A stretch of DNA of 64,000 nt from Ryuthela nishihirai (taxonomy: Eukaryota > Arthropoda > Arachnida > Araneae > Heptathelidae): NCBI GenBank assembly GCA_038380435.1, contig JAWZYU010000011.1, positions 73,715,501-73,779,500 of the forward strand, given 5' to 3'. Numbering within the stretch: the first letter of the stretch is position 1; every line of letters begins with the position of its first letter. This document shows, one piece after another, positions 11,222 to 22,595 of the stretch. Under the pieces are notes generated by a model. It ran no database searches, had not been told where the DNA came from, and worked only from the letters and a program-made list of their open reading frames with translations. The translations under genes were made by a program, and so were the position numbers.

Positions 11222-11753
11222 CAGTGCTGTGGAGTTGGAGTTGAACGCAATTTTGGTGCTGTCAGAGTTGGTACATTTTCACCGATTCTGACCTCAATAT
11301 AAATTTTACTAAAATATGTTTTTGTGTGTGACATCACTGGCAGCTATGGTGGTTAAACCACTTAAATTATAAACACGTTTTCCATTTCAGACATTAATGC
11401 CATTAATTCATTTTTTCTTTTCAGAAAATATTTTTGATTTTTAATGCTTATTTAATTTTGAGTTCTTCCTAAATGTCATAAGTTTTAAACTTTCAAGTCT
11501 AAAACCCCCTATCACAATGGCAAAGTGAGTTCCAATGAAGTCTGCAGTTTTTGAATATTTTATAATAACCACAGATGGGAAACATTTTGTGTGTCAATGT
11601 ATCAGATAATGGTGAAAAATAATGTCAAGCACAAATCAGTGGCTTTAGTGGCTGTGGTAAAAATGCACCAACCAGGAACAGCGTGAGCCAGAGCCAGATA
11701 AAAAAAAAAAAATTGAGGAGTCAGAGTTTGTGTATACCAACTCCACAGCCCAG
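11222..11753. mobile_element. Possible non-autonomous DNA element with inverted ends
   Basis: The left end CAGTGCTGTGGAGTTGG (11222) and right end ACCAACTCCACAGCC (11736-11750) are inverted repeats. The interior has no transposase. Superfamily not determined. Confidence 0.45.
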
Positions 11754-11764
11754 CTTGTTTGAAA

Positions 11765-11885
11765 GCTTGTTCAAACTTGTCATTACATGTTACAAACAAA
11801 TGCCATATCAGCATTTCGCTCTTCACTGGTGGCACATAAAGTTTGGTCTGCAAAATCTGTGTGTTGTTGCTATGGAGCCTACTAA
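11765..11885 (+). repeat. Dispersed repeat, pair with 60735-60865
   Basis: It shares ACTTGTCATTACATG, a CTGCAAAAT stretch and GCTATGGAGCCT, in order, with the reverse complement of 60735-60865. It directly precedes the mariner remnant and may be its 5' flank or another element. Confidence 0.5.
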
Positions 11886-11989
11886 AGGTGAGAAAAGATT
11901 TTACATTTTCACAAGGATGCAACTTGGGGGCAACATGAAAAGAATTCATGGCAATTTATCACAAGTATATGGAGATTATGGCTGTTCAT

Positions 11990-12985
11990 AAGGCATTATA
12001 CAGGATTGATCTGCAAATTCAGAGAAGGATGACAGAGCTTTGAAGACCTCCCTCATGCAGAATGCCATAGAAGGCTGTGAATGAGAGAACCACTGGTGTT
12101 GTTGGTGAACTCGTTAAGGAAAACTCACACATCACCATTCAGGTAATAAGTTTATATGGTAGTGTGAAACAATTATTCATAAACATCTAAAGTTCAGAAA
12201 GATCTGTGCCAAATGGGTACCCTACAAACTTACAAAACAGCAAAAAAGGGCCAGAGTCAACTTGTGCAAGGAGATGATGGCATTGTTTGAACCTAGTGGC
12301 CTCATATGATTAACAGCCATTATCATAGGTAATGAGATGTGGTTTTATTTACTGTCCAGAAAGATTGACAACTATGTTTGGGGTGCAGATGATGAACTGC
12401 ATTCCCAAATCCTCCAAGACTTTCACTCAAGGAAGAGGACGTTCACAATTTTTTTTAATTCCCAAGGAGTGGTAGCAGTGGACACTTTACCTGAAAAAAT
12501 GACTATAAATGCCCATTACTGCACCAACACTGTTTTGCCCAAAAATAGTTAAGAAGATAAAGGAGCAGCATCCAACAACAGGCATGCCAAGTGTCTCCTT
12601 CTTGATGAAAATGCCAGTGCTCACAAAACTTGGCATGTTACGGAACATCTGGAGCAGGAAAAAAATCAAACAGCTATCCCATCCTGCATATTCCCCCAAT
12701 CTTGCACCATATGATTTTTGGTTGTTTTCAAAAATTAAAACAGAACTTGCTGGAAAGCCATTTTCAAGGGTGCAAGATGCTACAAAATGATTTCATTCAG
12801 AGTTGTGGGGGATCATACCCCAACAGGAGTACCACCAAGTGTATTGCGCAAGCATCTGCAACTTCCCGCAGATGCTAGATGGGAGTACTTTGAAGGACAA
12901 TATAAGTTTTGTTGAAGTAAGTGCAATGGTATTTGTTCTGAAGATACATGTCAAAGAACTTTTTGAATGTCCCTTGTATATAGTT
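11990..12985 (+). pseudogene. Mariner-like transposase pseudogene
   Basis: Frames pieced by eye give VNERTTGVVGELVKENSHIT (12080), then KLCARWVPYKLTKQQKRARV-like text, MMALFEPSGL, WFYLLSRKIDNYVWG (12340) and TIFFNSQGVVAVDTLPEKMT (12450). Near 12690 it reads PAYSPNLAPYDFWLFSKIKT. The last piece is the third catalytic region of mariner transposases (the YDFWLF Asp). Several frameshifts and a stop break the gene. The 3' end near 12970 carries TTTTTGAATGTCCCTTGTA, like the end of the related copy at 37095. Confidence 0.85.
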
Positions 12986-13689
12986 TATCTTCACTACATA
13001 ATCTGTCATCCTAAAAAAAACTTATCAAATAATATGTACCAATCTATCTGAATCTTGAAAAACCAGAGTTTTGTCATATGTCCATAATTTCTAAGCTCAC
13101 AATTAAAAAAATGAGTTTTAAACTTGATCTTGAATATCGTTTTTAGCAGGTTGAGACAAAATCAAACTTTCATATTTAAAAAACACTCCTTTATCACTTC
13201 TAGCTTTTCAAGAATGATCACATGTATTTTATCTTCTGTGTCCATCCTTCTAAATAATGTGTTTGCTGGTTATGCCCAGGCAGTAGAGATATGTATGATC
13301 CTGAAAATGCATTCCATAACTAATATCAACCGTACCATTTTTGGCTCATTTTTAGGCATAAATTTTGTGGTCTATGTTGTGCCCAGTCTTGCTTTCAGGA
13401 CTTCAAAATAGGACAGAGTTGGACCATTTTGTGGGGTGAGTGGAATGGGGGGGGGGGGGGAGTGACATGGATTTGCTACTGAAGGAAAAAAAACTTGCAG
13501 AAATTACAATTTGAAATGGTTAAAATATTGAAATATACAAACTATGGTCTGAGAATGGTTAATAATAATAATGATGATGAGACAAACCTGCATCTCACTA
13601 TTGTGTTAAGCATGTGTACAGCAGAATTCAACCAGTCAACTTTTACAATAATGCCAACAATGACAGAGTGCATCCACACAATTCAGTAG

Positions 13690-14470
13690 TGATGATAACC
13701 AACAACCCAAAGGGAGGACTGCTATTTGGCATTATGCACCTGGAGGAGCAGGATCAGACCTTGTAGCAGCAAGTGGAACAATAATATCCACTACCACTAC
13801 ATGCAAAAGACTTCATGAAGTGTGCTTGTATGCTAGGCAGCCAGTGGTGTGCATGCTCATGACCCACTGCCACAGGAGGGAACATCTAAACTGGTGCAGG
13901 AGAAATGGCAGTCTATGCTCTTTACAGAAAAATTGAGATTTGCCCTAACAGTGATTTATGGCATCACTTGACATTAAGGGACCCAGAAACCTGTTAGTAA
14001 TGGTGTCATGGTTTGGGGAAGGATACCTTTGTGTGGCCACACAGATCTGTATATGTTTACAACAGGCCATATCACAAGTCACAGATAGAGATGAAATCCA
14101 GGACTCCTTCATGTGATCATATGTGGATGCAATAGGTGATTACCTTCCTCCTATAGGATAAGGCCTGCCCATACCAGTGTTGTTCACCATTTGGACATAG
14201 CACTATTAACTGTATAGAATGGTCAGCTTGGTTTCCCAACTAAATCTCAAAGATAATGCATCGGATGCTCTCAGCAGACAGGCTGCTTTCCTGAATTCCA
14301 CTCTTGCAAGCTTCCTGAATATTTGATGTGCTTTCAGTTAAGATTAATACCTGCAGCACTGCTGGATAGTCTTATCAACCGAAAGAGATTGTTGCAAGGC
14401 TTGTATAGCAGTAAGAGGTGAGACCACACTCCATATCGAACCATTTGGGCTATTCTTAGTTGACTTAACC
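13690..14470 (+). pseudogene. Old Tc1-like transposase fragment
   Basis: Weak but ordered Tc1-like text is visible: GRTAIWHYAPGGAGSDLVAA, REHLNWCRRNGSLCSLQKN-like text, then KGPRNLLVMVSWFGEGYLC (a match to the VMVWGGI region). Many stops are present. The terminal inverted repeats were not found. Confidence 0.45.
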
Positions 14471-14611
14471 TTTTTACTTGTGTCTGTATTCATATATGAT
14501 TTTGGGAATTAAAAGTGTTATTCCATTTTTCAAATATACTTTTACACACAGGATTTATATATACCTATCTTTTCATTCATATGCAGCAGATCCAATAGTT
14601 CAGGTTGTTCC

Positions 14612-15879
14612 TTAATCCTTCCTGGGTCACTGTCAAACATAGACGTTGACAGATTTCAAAATGAAATATCAAGGACGTTAATAGTCTTTTGTACAACACG
14701 TGAAAATTCGTTTTATTTTAACGACATTTTAAATTTTTTCTAATTTGACATTTGAAATTTTTTTATATTTTTTTAAAAATATGCAATTCAAGCTTGAAAA
14801 ATAACATTTTTTTTATTTTATGCATATTTTATTAAACTACAATATAAATAATTTGATAAAGCCATCTGACTGACATTTCTTAGAAGCACCAAATGGTATT
14901 GCCGATTTGCTTGTTAATGTTTCTCTTTGCTGATTTAAGCTCACAAACTATTATCAACAAAATTTTCCTTAAATTTTTGAAAATCTCCTAAAAATTAACA
15001 AAAAACTGTTATTTTTAAAACCTAAATGGGAGAGTGAGTTCCTGAGTATCTATCCACTATCAAGCTCTTTTATGTAACAGGATAAAGATGAATGTAGATG
15101 CCACCCAGCTCAAGACAATTTTTCCTCTACACCTATCTTCTCCTGTTACTTAAAAAACAGCTCCATAGTGGATATTCATAAAATCAATGATGTATTGTGA
15201 ATTCGTATGTCTATATAATTTAACTATTTTTATTCTTCAGGTTTTCCAAAATTAAGCCTTAATTGTAGTTGTTGTAATTGTTGAAAAAGGCTTATTAAAA
15301 TCAACATGCTTGTAAATTTGTTTATTTATTTTCATAAAATTTGTATAAAATTCTATTTAATTAGGTAATAACCTTGACTTTTTTCTGTTGATTTTTTTTT
15401 AATTCTAAAGTTGACTAGTTTATCTGACTGATTCAGCACAATTGGCTAAAAGTCTGGACTTTCCTCAAAGTATGGTACCGAGAAAAAAATTACTTAACAC
15501 AAGAAAATTAATTTTTTTTTGCTATTTAGAAATATATAGTCATTCTATTTATGTGCATTGTAATCTTTCTGTCTATTAGTTTTTTTTTAAATAAATTTTT
15601 ATTTGTGTTGCCAGACGAATTTTTTTTTTACTAAGTGACTTTAAAAGTCCTATTAAAATAAAACTAATCTTTTTTGTTTAAATATTTTACTTTCAGAAAA
15701 TCCAGAATTAAATACTGATTAATTTGGCATGTAACATGCCCATAATTCCTTTGAATAGTTATTTGGCAAAAAAAGTTCTAAAGTTAAAAATTTTTTTTTT
15801 TTGCTGATCAAAGTGAAAAAAATAGCTGAACTTCTGGATGTAAATCAGTTTTTCAGGCTGGGGCCCTGGAAGGGTTAAT
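14612..15879 (+). mobile_element. R1 TTAA-family element, 1.26-kb internally deleted copy
   Basis: It is bounded by TTAA at both ends. The left end reads TTAATCCTTCCTGGGTC and the right end reads GGGCCCTGGAAGGGTTAA, which are imperfect inverted repeats. The interior (14830-15030) matches 24430-24640 inverted, and 15230-15870 matches 22600-23330 inverted, so it is a shorter version of the 2.25-kb element. TTAA duplication and CCCTTCC ends recall piggyBac-type elements. No transposase is present. Confidence 0.7.
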
Positions 15880-16445
15880 TTATAGAAACCAGTGTAGTTC
15901 AATAGATAACAAACGTTTTTCAGCAAAAAATCCTTTATTGAAAATATTTTTTGTGTAATCTTTCATTGCTGTATACTCATATTAGGACATTGCAAAGCTG
16001 CAGTTTGTATTTATGTTAATTCATTTATGAAACTTTTAATGTGGCAAAACAACACACAATAGGCTAATTTTGTTAACTCAAATGCTTTTTGATGAAATTG
16101 TAATGTTCATTACTTTGTTTGCTAAGCAGAATAGCATTTAAAGCACCGTGATGTGATCCTTATTATACTGTATTGTCAATACCTAGCATATATGCCAAAA
16201 TACAGGCATTTTCAAATCTTTCTTCTGGGTACAATACATTGGCGACATTTTAATTTTCAGATATTATTTTGCTGATCAACATGCTTTCAAAATTAAAAAA
16301 ACACTAATCAATTCACAGAATTTTATGACTTATCAATACTTTATAACATTATTTTATCATCACAAATTGTGCACAACACTTAACTGACAACTTTGATAGC
16401 ACACAAAATGATTAAATAGTTCCAATACACATAACCCATACTTAC

Positions 16446-16545
16446 TTGGCTATAGCAGCAAAAGCATGAGAGAATGATTTGCTAGCAATAAACAATATAG
16501 TCTGCACAAAAACATCTATTTTCAGAGGGTTGTGGGTTGGCTCAA
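16446..16545 (-). CDS. NCBP1: NCBP1 internal exon, fourth in window
   Basis: This 100-base exon reads two leading bases, 32 codons and two trailing bases. It encodes [20 protein letters not shown] then [12 protein letters not shown]. It matches the CBP80 core NPLKIEVFVQTLLHLAAKSF and SHSFSALAKF, one of the best conserved helices of the C-terminal domain. The acceptor is TTTTTTTTAG and the donor is the consensus GTAAGT. The trailing AA joins G of the next exon to give Lys, so the junction reads AIAKFHYVFK, as in the family. No in-frame disruption is seen. Confidence 0.95.
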
Positions 16546-16666
16546 CTAAAAAAAACAACAACAAAATGTTGTATAGTTAAAGTAATGATTATAACAATAA
16601 TTAGAGAGTTAATTTCCTCATACATTAGTGTGTAGAAGGTAGAACTTAGAATGTTAGGTAGAACTT

Positions 16667-16724
16667 AGAAACCAGAACAAGCCTGATAGAACCTAGAAAG
16701 TCTATCATGCTTGTTCTGGTTTCT
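16667..16724. repeat. 23-bp hairpin beside an NCBP1 exon
   Basis: Arms 16667-16689 and 16702-16724 (AGAAACCAGAACAAGC...) pair with one mismatch around a 12-base loop. It is about 120 bp upstream of the exon at 16446-16545 on the transcript. Confidence 0.8.
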
Positions 16725-16763
16725 CATGCAATATACAAATCCATACATGAAAATATAACCATG

Positions 16764-16850
16764 CCATTCCAGGACTCAAACCTTGGCAGCTGCAGCACTA
16801 CTACAAACCAATACAATACCATGGTGCTGCCAAGATAGCACAACTCTTTT
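16764..16850 (-). mobile_element. Possible tRNA-derived SINE fragment
   Basis: The minus strand carries GGTTTGAGTCCTGG (B-box-like) about 60 bp after a TCTTGGCAGCACCATGG stretch that could be a degraded A-box region. No clean cloverleaf is visible. Confidence 0.3.
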
Positions 16851-17761
16851 ACATTTGGATGGTGTAACTGAAATATAAAAGCTTTATTATATCAGAGCAT
16901 AAACATTACAAATATATTTAAAACACTATAACACTATTAAAATTTAAGATAGTCAAGAACAAGTCCAAACAACTCAAGGAGTATAAAAGATGGAAGAGGA
17001 ACCTTTGAACAAAGTTGTGATGCATTTGCACATGATCAATGGCCATTTGTTTGTGCCCATCACCAGAGCCTTGCCACTGAACACGTATGCAATTTCTGAA
17101 TAAAGAAAACTTGATTTTTTAAAAATGGATTAGTTGTGTAACTAATGAATCCATCTACAGATTGCCCAGAAAGATACAAGGAATAACATTTAATAAGTGA
17201 CTAAACATTTAATCTGTTTGTTCAATTTAAAATAATTGATAATTTATATCAGTTTTTGCATAGCTGTGAAATCAGTTTCATTCAGAAATTTAACATAATC
17301 TGCAATATTGTTTTGTTCAGATTTAACACTATGGAAAGTAAAGAATCATACAATTATATTTGCTTATATTTAACCTTGCATGGCATTTCATAAGCAAAGC
17401 TTAAGCAGTTCTAAGTATGACTTTATTGATTTTCACATAGCCATAAGAAATTCAACCTACCAAGCACCAAGGCACATTTGAGTGTCCAGACTGTACTTTA
17501 CACATAGTATGCTGTGCTTTGTATGCAACACTGTGAAGCAATGAGTAGCAGTCATAACTCAAAACTGTGATGTACAGTTATAAATGCATTTTTTTTTAAA
17601 TAAAGCAACTTTATTTTGCATAATGTATTTAAGATTAGAACTTGTAAGTGTAATAAAATTTTATATTTGATTCAAATATGAATAAATTTGTGTTTTTAAT
17701 ACATTTAAAAACATTCAAGTTTAATATGCATAAATATCTAAAGGAACAGGGACACAGATTT

Positions 17762-17838
17762 TGTAAAAAAAATATGATAGTATGGGTCACAGAGTTGGTT
17801 TTTTGTCAATTCTGTGACCCATACTCTCATATTTTACC
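17762..17838. repeat. Imperfect hairpin, 35-bp arms
   Basis: AGTATGGGTCACAGAGTTG near 17780 pairs with its reverse complement near 17803-17823. Pairing continues outwards through AAATATGA/TCATATTT with small bulges. Confidence 0.7.
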
Positions 17839-18054
17839 AGAAGAGACTGCATCATTTGGCACGGGAAATAATGGTAACAGCAGCACAAATGTAGGCTATG
17901 GGCATTTTCATGTCTGTTCAAGCATAGGATCATTTTTAAATAATGTGGATAATGTAAGTTAAATAAGAAAATAACATTGTCATACAAATTATTCCCAATC
18001 TGTTTATCACACATATTATTATGTTTTAGAATATTTTAAAATCTTTAGAAACTG

Positions 18055-18580
18055 ACCTTCCTGAGACACATTATTCCAGGTTAGGTTGATGATGTCCATG
18101 GAAGAGTTCAGGTACCTGCAATGGCCTCTGATAAGGATTATTCACCAGCTGATATAAGGTATCCCTTACCTCTGTTCACTTGGGCCAGTAACCCATAGGC
18201 CAAGTTTATGCTCTGATATAATACAGCAGAAGATTTTCCCTCAACAGAGGCCCATTAGTGCAGCAAGTCTAGATCCATAATCAAGTTCAAGGCCATCAGC
18301 CAATCCAGTGGATTTAAATGGTCAGCACCAGGACCCTGTGAAGTTGACCACTCTTCAGCAGGACATAAAAAAAGAAATTGTGGCCATAGATGACCAGGTC
18401 AGTAGGCCACACTAATTTGGCAGCCCTACCCTTCTGTTCCCATCCAAAAGAGAATAGCTCTTTTAAAAGGTACTAACAACCTGAACGATGAGAATGTGGG
18501 GTCAGACTTCAGATGTTAGGCCTAGCTGGATCTGTGCATTATCACAGGGGATTTGTAGACAGCCCTTGTTCTAGTGTATG
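18055..18580 (-). mobile_element. RTE LINE 5'-region fragment (copy C)
   Basis: It matches the 5' untranslated and first coding part of other RTE copies: complement of GATGGCCTCTGATAAGGATT (18122), ACAGAGGCCCATTAGTGCAG (18245), and a 5' end with the complement of AGGCCTAGCTGGATCTGTGC (18520). There is no endonuclease core or reverse transcriptase, so it is an internally or 3'-truncated fragment, unusual for a LINE. Confidence 0.7.
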
Positions 18581-19177
18581 AAGCATTATATAAAATTCCA
18601 TGAAATATATTTATAATTTATTTCAATAAAATATTCAAAGACTTCACTTTATATGTAGCACTGATAACTTTATTAGTCTGCAGCAATGTTTTTAAAGCAG
18701 CAACGTTAAAATTTTTATTTCACACCTTGGTTAAAAATACCATTTTCTTAAAATAAATCATAGTTTCATGAAATTATTTTGGAAAATATTTTTAGCCTTC
18801 AATATCCTGGGAACTAAATTTAAATAAATCCTTTGCATTAAATCTTCAGGAGTTGGTAACCCTAATTATTTACAAGGTTGAATGCAATTTTAATCCCAAG
18901 TAAAAAATATTTTTCATACCACAATATATCCCATGCAAATGCAATTGTGACAATATCACTGTGCATTTTAAAGAATATATTTACGAATCTGGAAAAGCAA
19001 CTTTTGACAGAATTATTTTATTTTAATAAAATTACAGATGAAAGTATTCATCAAAATTAACTCTAGGCATTACTACATATGAATACAATAAACAGAGAAG
19101 CAAACCCAAAACCATTCTATACTACTTTAGCCAAATAGCAATAAAATTTGTTTTGATAGGTTTAGAAATGCATTATA

Positions 19178-19392
19178 CACCTATCCCTCGATTTACACGG
19201 TACTCAGTTCACACAATTTTGGCTTTGCACGGTCAAAAAATGCAACCAGTTTCGATTTACACGGTACTGACTGAGACATACATAGAAAGGAAATCTCAGT
19301 CAGTACTGTGTAAATCGAAACTGGTTGCATTTTTTGACCGTGCAAAGCCAAAATTGTGTGAACTGAGTACCATGTAAATCGAGGGATAGGTG
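19178..19392. mobile_element. Palindromic MITE, pogo/Tigger-like ends
   Basis: The 215-bp element is an almost perfect palindrome. Arms of about 100 bp differ at only about two positions. It starts CACCTATCCCTCGATTTACA and ends with the inverse, flanked by TA on both sides (19176-19177 and 19393-19394). TA duplication and CA...CCCTCG ends are typical of pogo-like Tc1/mariner elements. Each arm also contains a repeat of CGATTTACACGGTACT. No coding capacity. Confidence 0.85.
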
Positions 19393-20040
19393 TATGTATA
19401 ATGTTAACTTAATAAACTCAGTTTCCCTTTTTTGTGAAATAAGAAAGCATCAATTTTTATTTTATTAAATATCATAACCAATGACTTCTCTTTCTAAAAC
19501 TATGCAAAATTAAAATGTTTGTACTATCCCAAGTTTCCTGTCGACATATTTCAAAATAGTAAAAAAATTTCAGTTGTCCTTAAAATTATATTAACTACCA
19601 TATATTATTACTTTGCCTTCAGGAAAATGTATTAAATTGGAAGCTAAATATCAGTAAAGCAATCAGAACTTAAAAGTTGCTACACATCTACTGTAAAATG
19701 CAACTTTCATTTAAAATTTTCATACACATCTCAATAGAATGTTGAACTTTACCTACCTATCTCCTGACTCCATTTTGATTTTGATAACTGACACATGCGT
19801 AGAACAATTTGCTGATTTAAAATGATTACTTTCCAGATTCACAGTTTATATCGAACATAATGGAGATTCCTAACTTATTTTCACATTATCATTAAATATA
19901 TGTATATATCTGATCACGAGAAGAATTTATTTTAGGAACTATTTTGTTCTATAGTAATTAAGTGTAAATAAGCTATATAAAATAATTGTTAGATAAGTTT
20001 TCCAGTAGTAGTGACAATCACTGCTACTATCTCTCGATAA

Positions 20041-20570
20041 ATGGTATATAATACTTTACAGAAAGAATTGGATTTTATATACAAAATAGCGCATGATGCA
20101 GGATATCCCGAACAAATGATTAAAAAATTAGAAAAAACAGCTAGATATAAGAATCAACAAGACTCTCAACCAACCCCTAACCCTAAAAAAAAAATGCAAT
20201 CTAAATTTGCACACAGTTTTTCATATAGTCAAGGAATTTCTAAATACAGTAAATAATATCATACAAAAATATATTAAATTACTATTTGTTATAAAAGTAT
20301 CAAAAACTTGTAATAGTGATTGCAATAAATTATCCTCAACAGGAGTATATAATATAGAAATCCCTGACCCCTATAATATATTTAAATGGTAAAAACAGAT
20401 ACAAAGGGAAAATGTATTGTATGTACAAGCAACTTATGTATGAACGTCAACAAGTTATTAAAAATAAAAAGCCTAATACAGCATTAGCATAAACTGTAAT
20501 AGATAATAACTTAGAAATAAATAATCTAACACACAAACCTATAATAGCACCACAAATCAAATTTTAACTT
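20041..20570 (+). pseudogene. Penelope-like element remnant (C-terminal region)
   Basis: The first part reads LQKELDFIYKIAHDAGYPEQ and MIKKLEK, similar to the segment after the reverse transcriptase of Penelope-like elements. After a frame change come NKLSSTGVYNIEI (compare the SGVYKI start of GIY-YIG domains), then YKQLMYERQQVIKNKKPNTA and VIDNNLEINNL, resembling the EH...IKNN...HVI.NNHEIN pattern. The GIY core itself is badly eroded. The sequence to about 20850 may be its 3' region. Identification is from pattern only. Confidence 0.5.
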
Positions 20571-21687
20571 CAATATGCAGAATCCATTATGATTAATTTA
20601 CACAGGCATACACTCTGCAACATGGAGATATCACCCCTGCTGGCAGCATGGAATCTCCTGTTGCACAACCAGACACATATACCCACTGCATGAGCAGATG
20701 TTAACATCATAGGAGAAACTCCTATATAATCGCTTACTATTGTCTCATACAGAGCCTATTGAAGCCACTAGATGGATGCAGTGGCAAAACGCATTGCTAG
20801 AGGAACTATGTTGGTGTTTGAGGGGAATTTGCAAATTTTAAAACTTTCAGTTCTATGGTTAATTTATATTAGTTTTAATTCTTAAGGATGTGCTTGATAC
20901 TGTCAACTTGCTCACTGTGTAAAATTGCCCAAGAGCACAACAACATGAAAAACGAATTACCAGCAGGGGTTAGTGCTTGTTTGCAATGGAAGTTTTCACG
21001 AAAACCTGACGACGTCAATGTTTCTTCAATTAAACCAGGATTAGTAACCACAGCTATGATGATGCACACCACCATCAACACAATATCGAATACGCTGGAC
21101 CAGCGAAAAAAGGGACATAAAACCCTCACATTCAGCTATCATCTGAACCAGCAAGGTATTTAAGCTCAACAGACTGGTAATTATTACTTTCTTACTCTTG
21201 ACAGCCTTAATTATGAAAGGCACATGTACAAGATATTCAATTAATAACAGAGGCAATAAGCATATTGTGCCATGTGGCAATTTACACTTTATTTCTCTAC
21301 ATGAGCAACTTAGGTTCTCCTCAAGAGTTTTAATTCTTAAATGTAAATACAGCTAATATTGTGTATATTAAATTTTTATGGAGTATAATACACTACTTTG
21401 TAATCACTATTATACTGTTTAAATATCATTTAACAGTGTATATTCACAAAATGCTCAAATAATCCATTGGCCAATTTATGCTACATATTATATAGTACTA
21501 CTTAACACTAGTTATGTGATGATAATCACTGCTCAGCACTACTATATTGTACTTGGAACAAACTCACAATGTTAGGGTCGCCTGTGTATGGTGTCCTCTA
21601 TTAATCCATAAATGACAATTACAGCATTATCTGTTGACTTTTTAATTTCTATAAATCAAGAAATATTTTGTGGAAAAATTTTCATCG

Positions 21688-21756
21688 ACATATGGGACTT
21701 GAATCTGCATCTCTCCAGATACATGCCAGAGTATTTTATCAGTTGAACTAATGCCG
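21688..21756 (-). repeat. tRNA-Gly-like sequence, left arm
   Basis: Complement of GGGACTTGAAT...TGAACTAATGCC. On the minus strand this is GGCATTAGTTCAACTG with a GTTCAAGTCCC T-arm-like end after about 40 bases. The anticodon arm is not well formed, so it is a tRNA-like relic. Confidence 0.6.
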
Positions 21757-21936
21757 ACTGTCTTTTTTCCACTATGTAAGACTTTAAACTTGTCCTGAGA
21801 TATCGGCACCTACACTTAGTGCCATCTATGATCTCAGGTAGTAACTATTTCTTTTATATTGCACTGAATAAGACTGTAGGCATTAATATCTGAGGATGAA
21901 TTTAAAGTCTTACAGAATGGAAAAAAGACAAGAGTC

Positions 21937-22004
21937 TGCATTAGTTCAACCAGTAGAATATTCTGGTACGTATCTGGAGAGATGCAGGTTCAAGTCCCAT
22001 ATGC
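21937..22004 (+). repeat. tRNA-Gly-like sequence, right arm
   Basis: GCATTAGTTCAACCAGTAGAATATTCTGG and then GGTTCAAGTCCCATATGC. The D-arm-like AGTTCAANNNGTAGAAT and the T-arm-like GGTTCAAGTCCC resemble tRNA-Gly, whose D arm reads GGTTCAGTGGTAGAAT. Confidence 0.6.
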
Positions 22005-22202
22005 TGACAAAATTTTTTCCACAAAATATTTCTCTATTAGTCCATGCTTGTTACGTCACTAAAGATAGAGATGAGTAGCGATGGGCCAAGCTATTATTTG
22101 TACATCAGAATGTACATATACTTATTAGGGTTAAAATAACACATTTCCTCAAACTATTAGGCACCTATTAGGCAAACTATTCAGGCAATATCATCATGCA
22201 TG

Positions 22203-22258
22203 TGAATGGGGCAGGGGTGGCTCAGTCGGTAGTGCGCCAGGCTCGTAAAAGGTTGAGA
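22203..22258 (+). repeat. tRNA-like SINE head abutting a hAT-like end
   Basis: GGGGCAGGGGTGGCTCAGTC and GGTAGTGCGCCAGGC resemble a tRNA 5' half and match the head of the repeat at 45905. It stops at about 22240, where GGTTGAGAACCACTG (inverse of a CAGTGGTTCTCAACC hAT-type end) begins. Confidence 0.5.
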
Positions 22259-22369
22259 ACCACTGCTAGAGCATCATATCTCAAACTGTGATCTGGTATC
22301 AGTCCTTGGGGAAAATATACTAGTCCTCAGAAAATATTCAATAAAGTTTTCAACAAAGCAGTATTTCAA

Positions 22370-22595
22370 ATCAGTTTAATTAATATAATTATGCTATAAT
22401 TTAATTGCTATTAAGCAAGCTATATGCTCTGCCACTTATCTATATGCTGCACTCAGGCAACTTGTTGTAGGAAACTTATCAGTGAACTTTTACAAATTAT
22501 ACTCATATCTTTTAGACCATAGAAATTCTAGCATGTTAAGTAAATTAAGATAATACATCTTATCAGTGGCATTCGTTACCACTTTTACCTTCTTA
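22370..22595 (-). repeat. Dispersed repeat R4, minus copy
   Basis: It is the reverse complement of about 32425-32650. Both copies contain the stretch TTAGACCATAGAA...TCTAGCA and AATTAAGATAATA in the same order. Family unknown. Its right edge is the TTAA of the adjacent R1 element. Confidence 0.65.

Larger units (their letters stand above)
21611..22040. mobile_element. Palindromic element with tRNA-Gly-like segment in each arm
   Basis: Two arms (about 21655-21835 and 21860-22030) are inverted copies, each including a tRNA-like stretch. Outer flanks carry AATATTTTGTGGAAAAA on the left and TTTTTTCCACAAAATATT on the right. The left outer end GACAATTACAGCATTATCTG is shared with other copies at 26.1-27.6 kb. 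The central part contains GTGCCATCTATGATCTCAGG, also found near 26223, 26555 and 27345. Confidence 0.75.

Noticed and set aside
20875..21129. Minus ORF with hydrophobic stretch (VVCIIIAVVTNPG) as a membrane protein
   Set aside because: No similarity recognised, no splice context, and AT-rich DNA easily gives hydrophobic ORFs.
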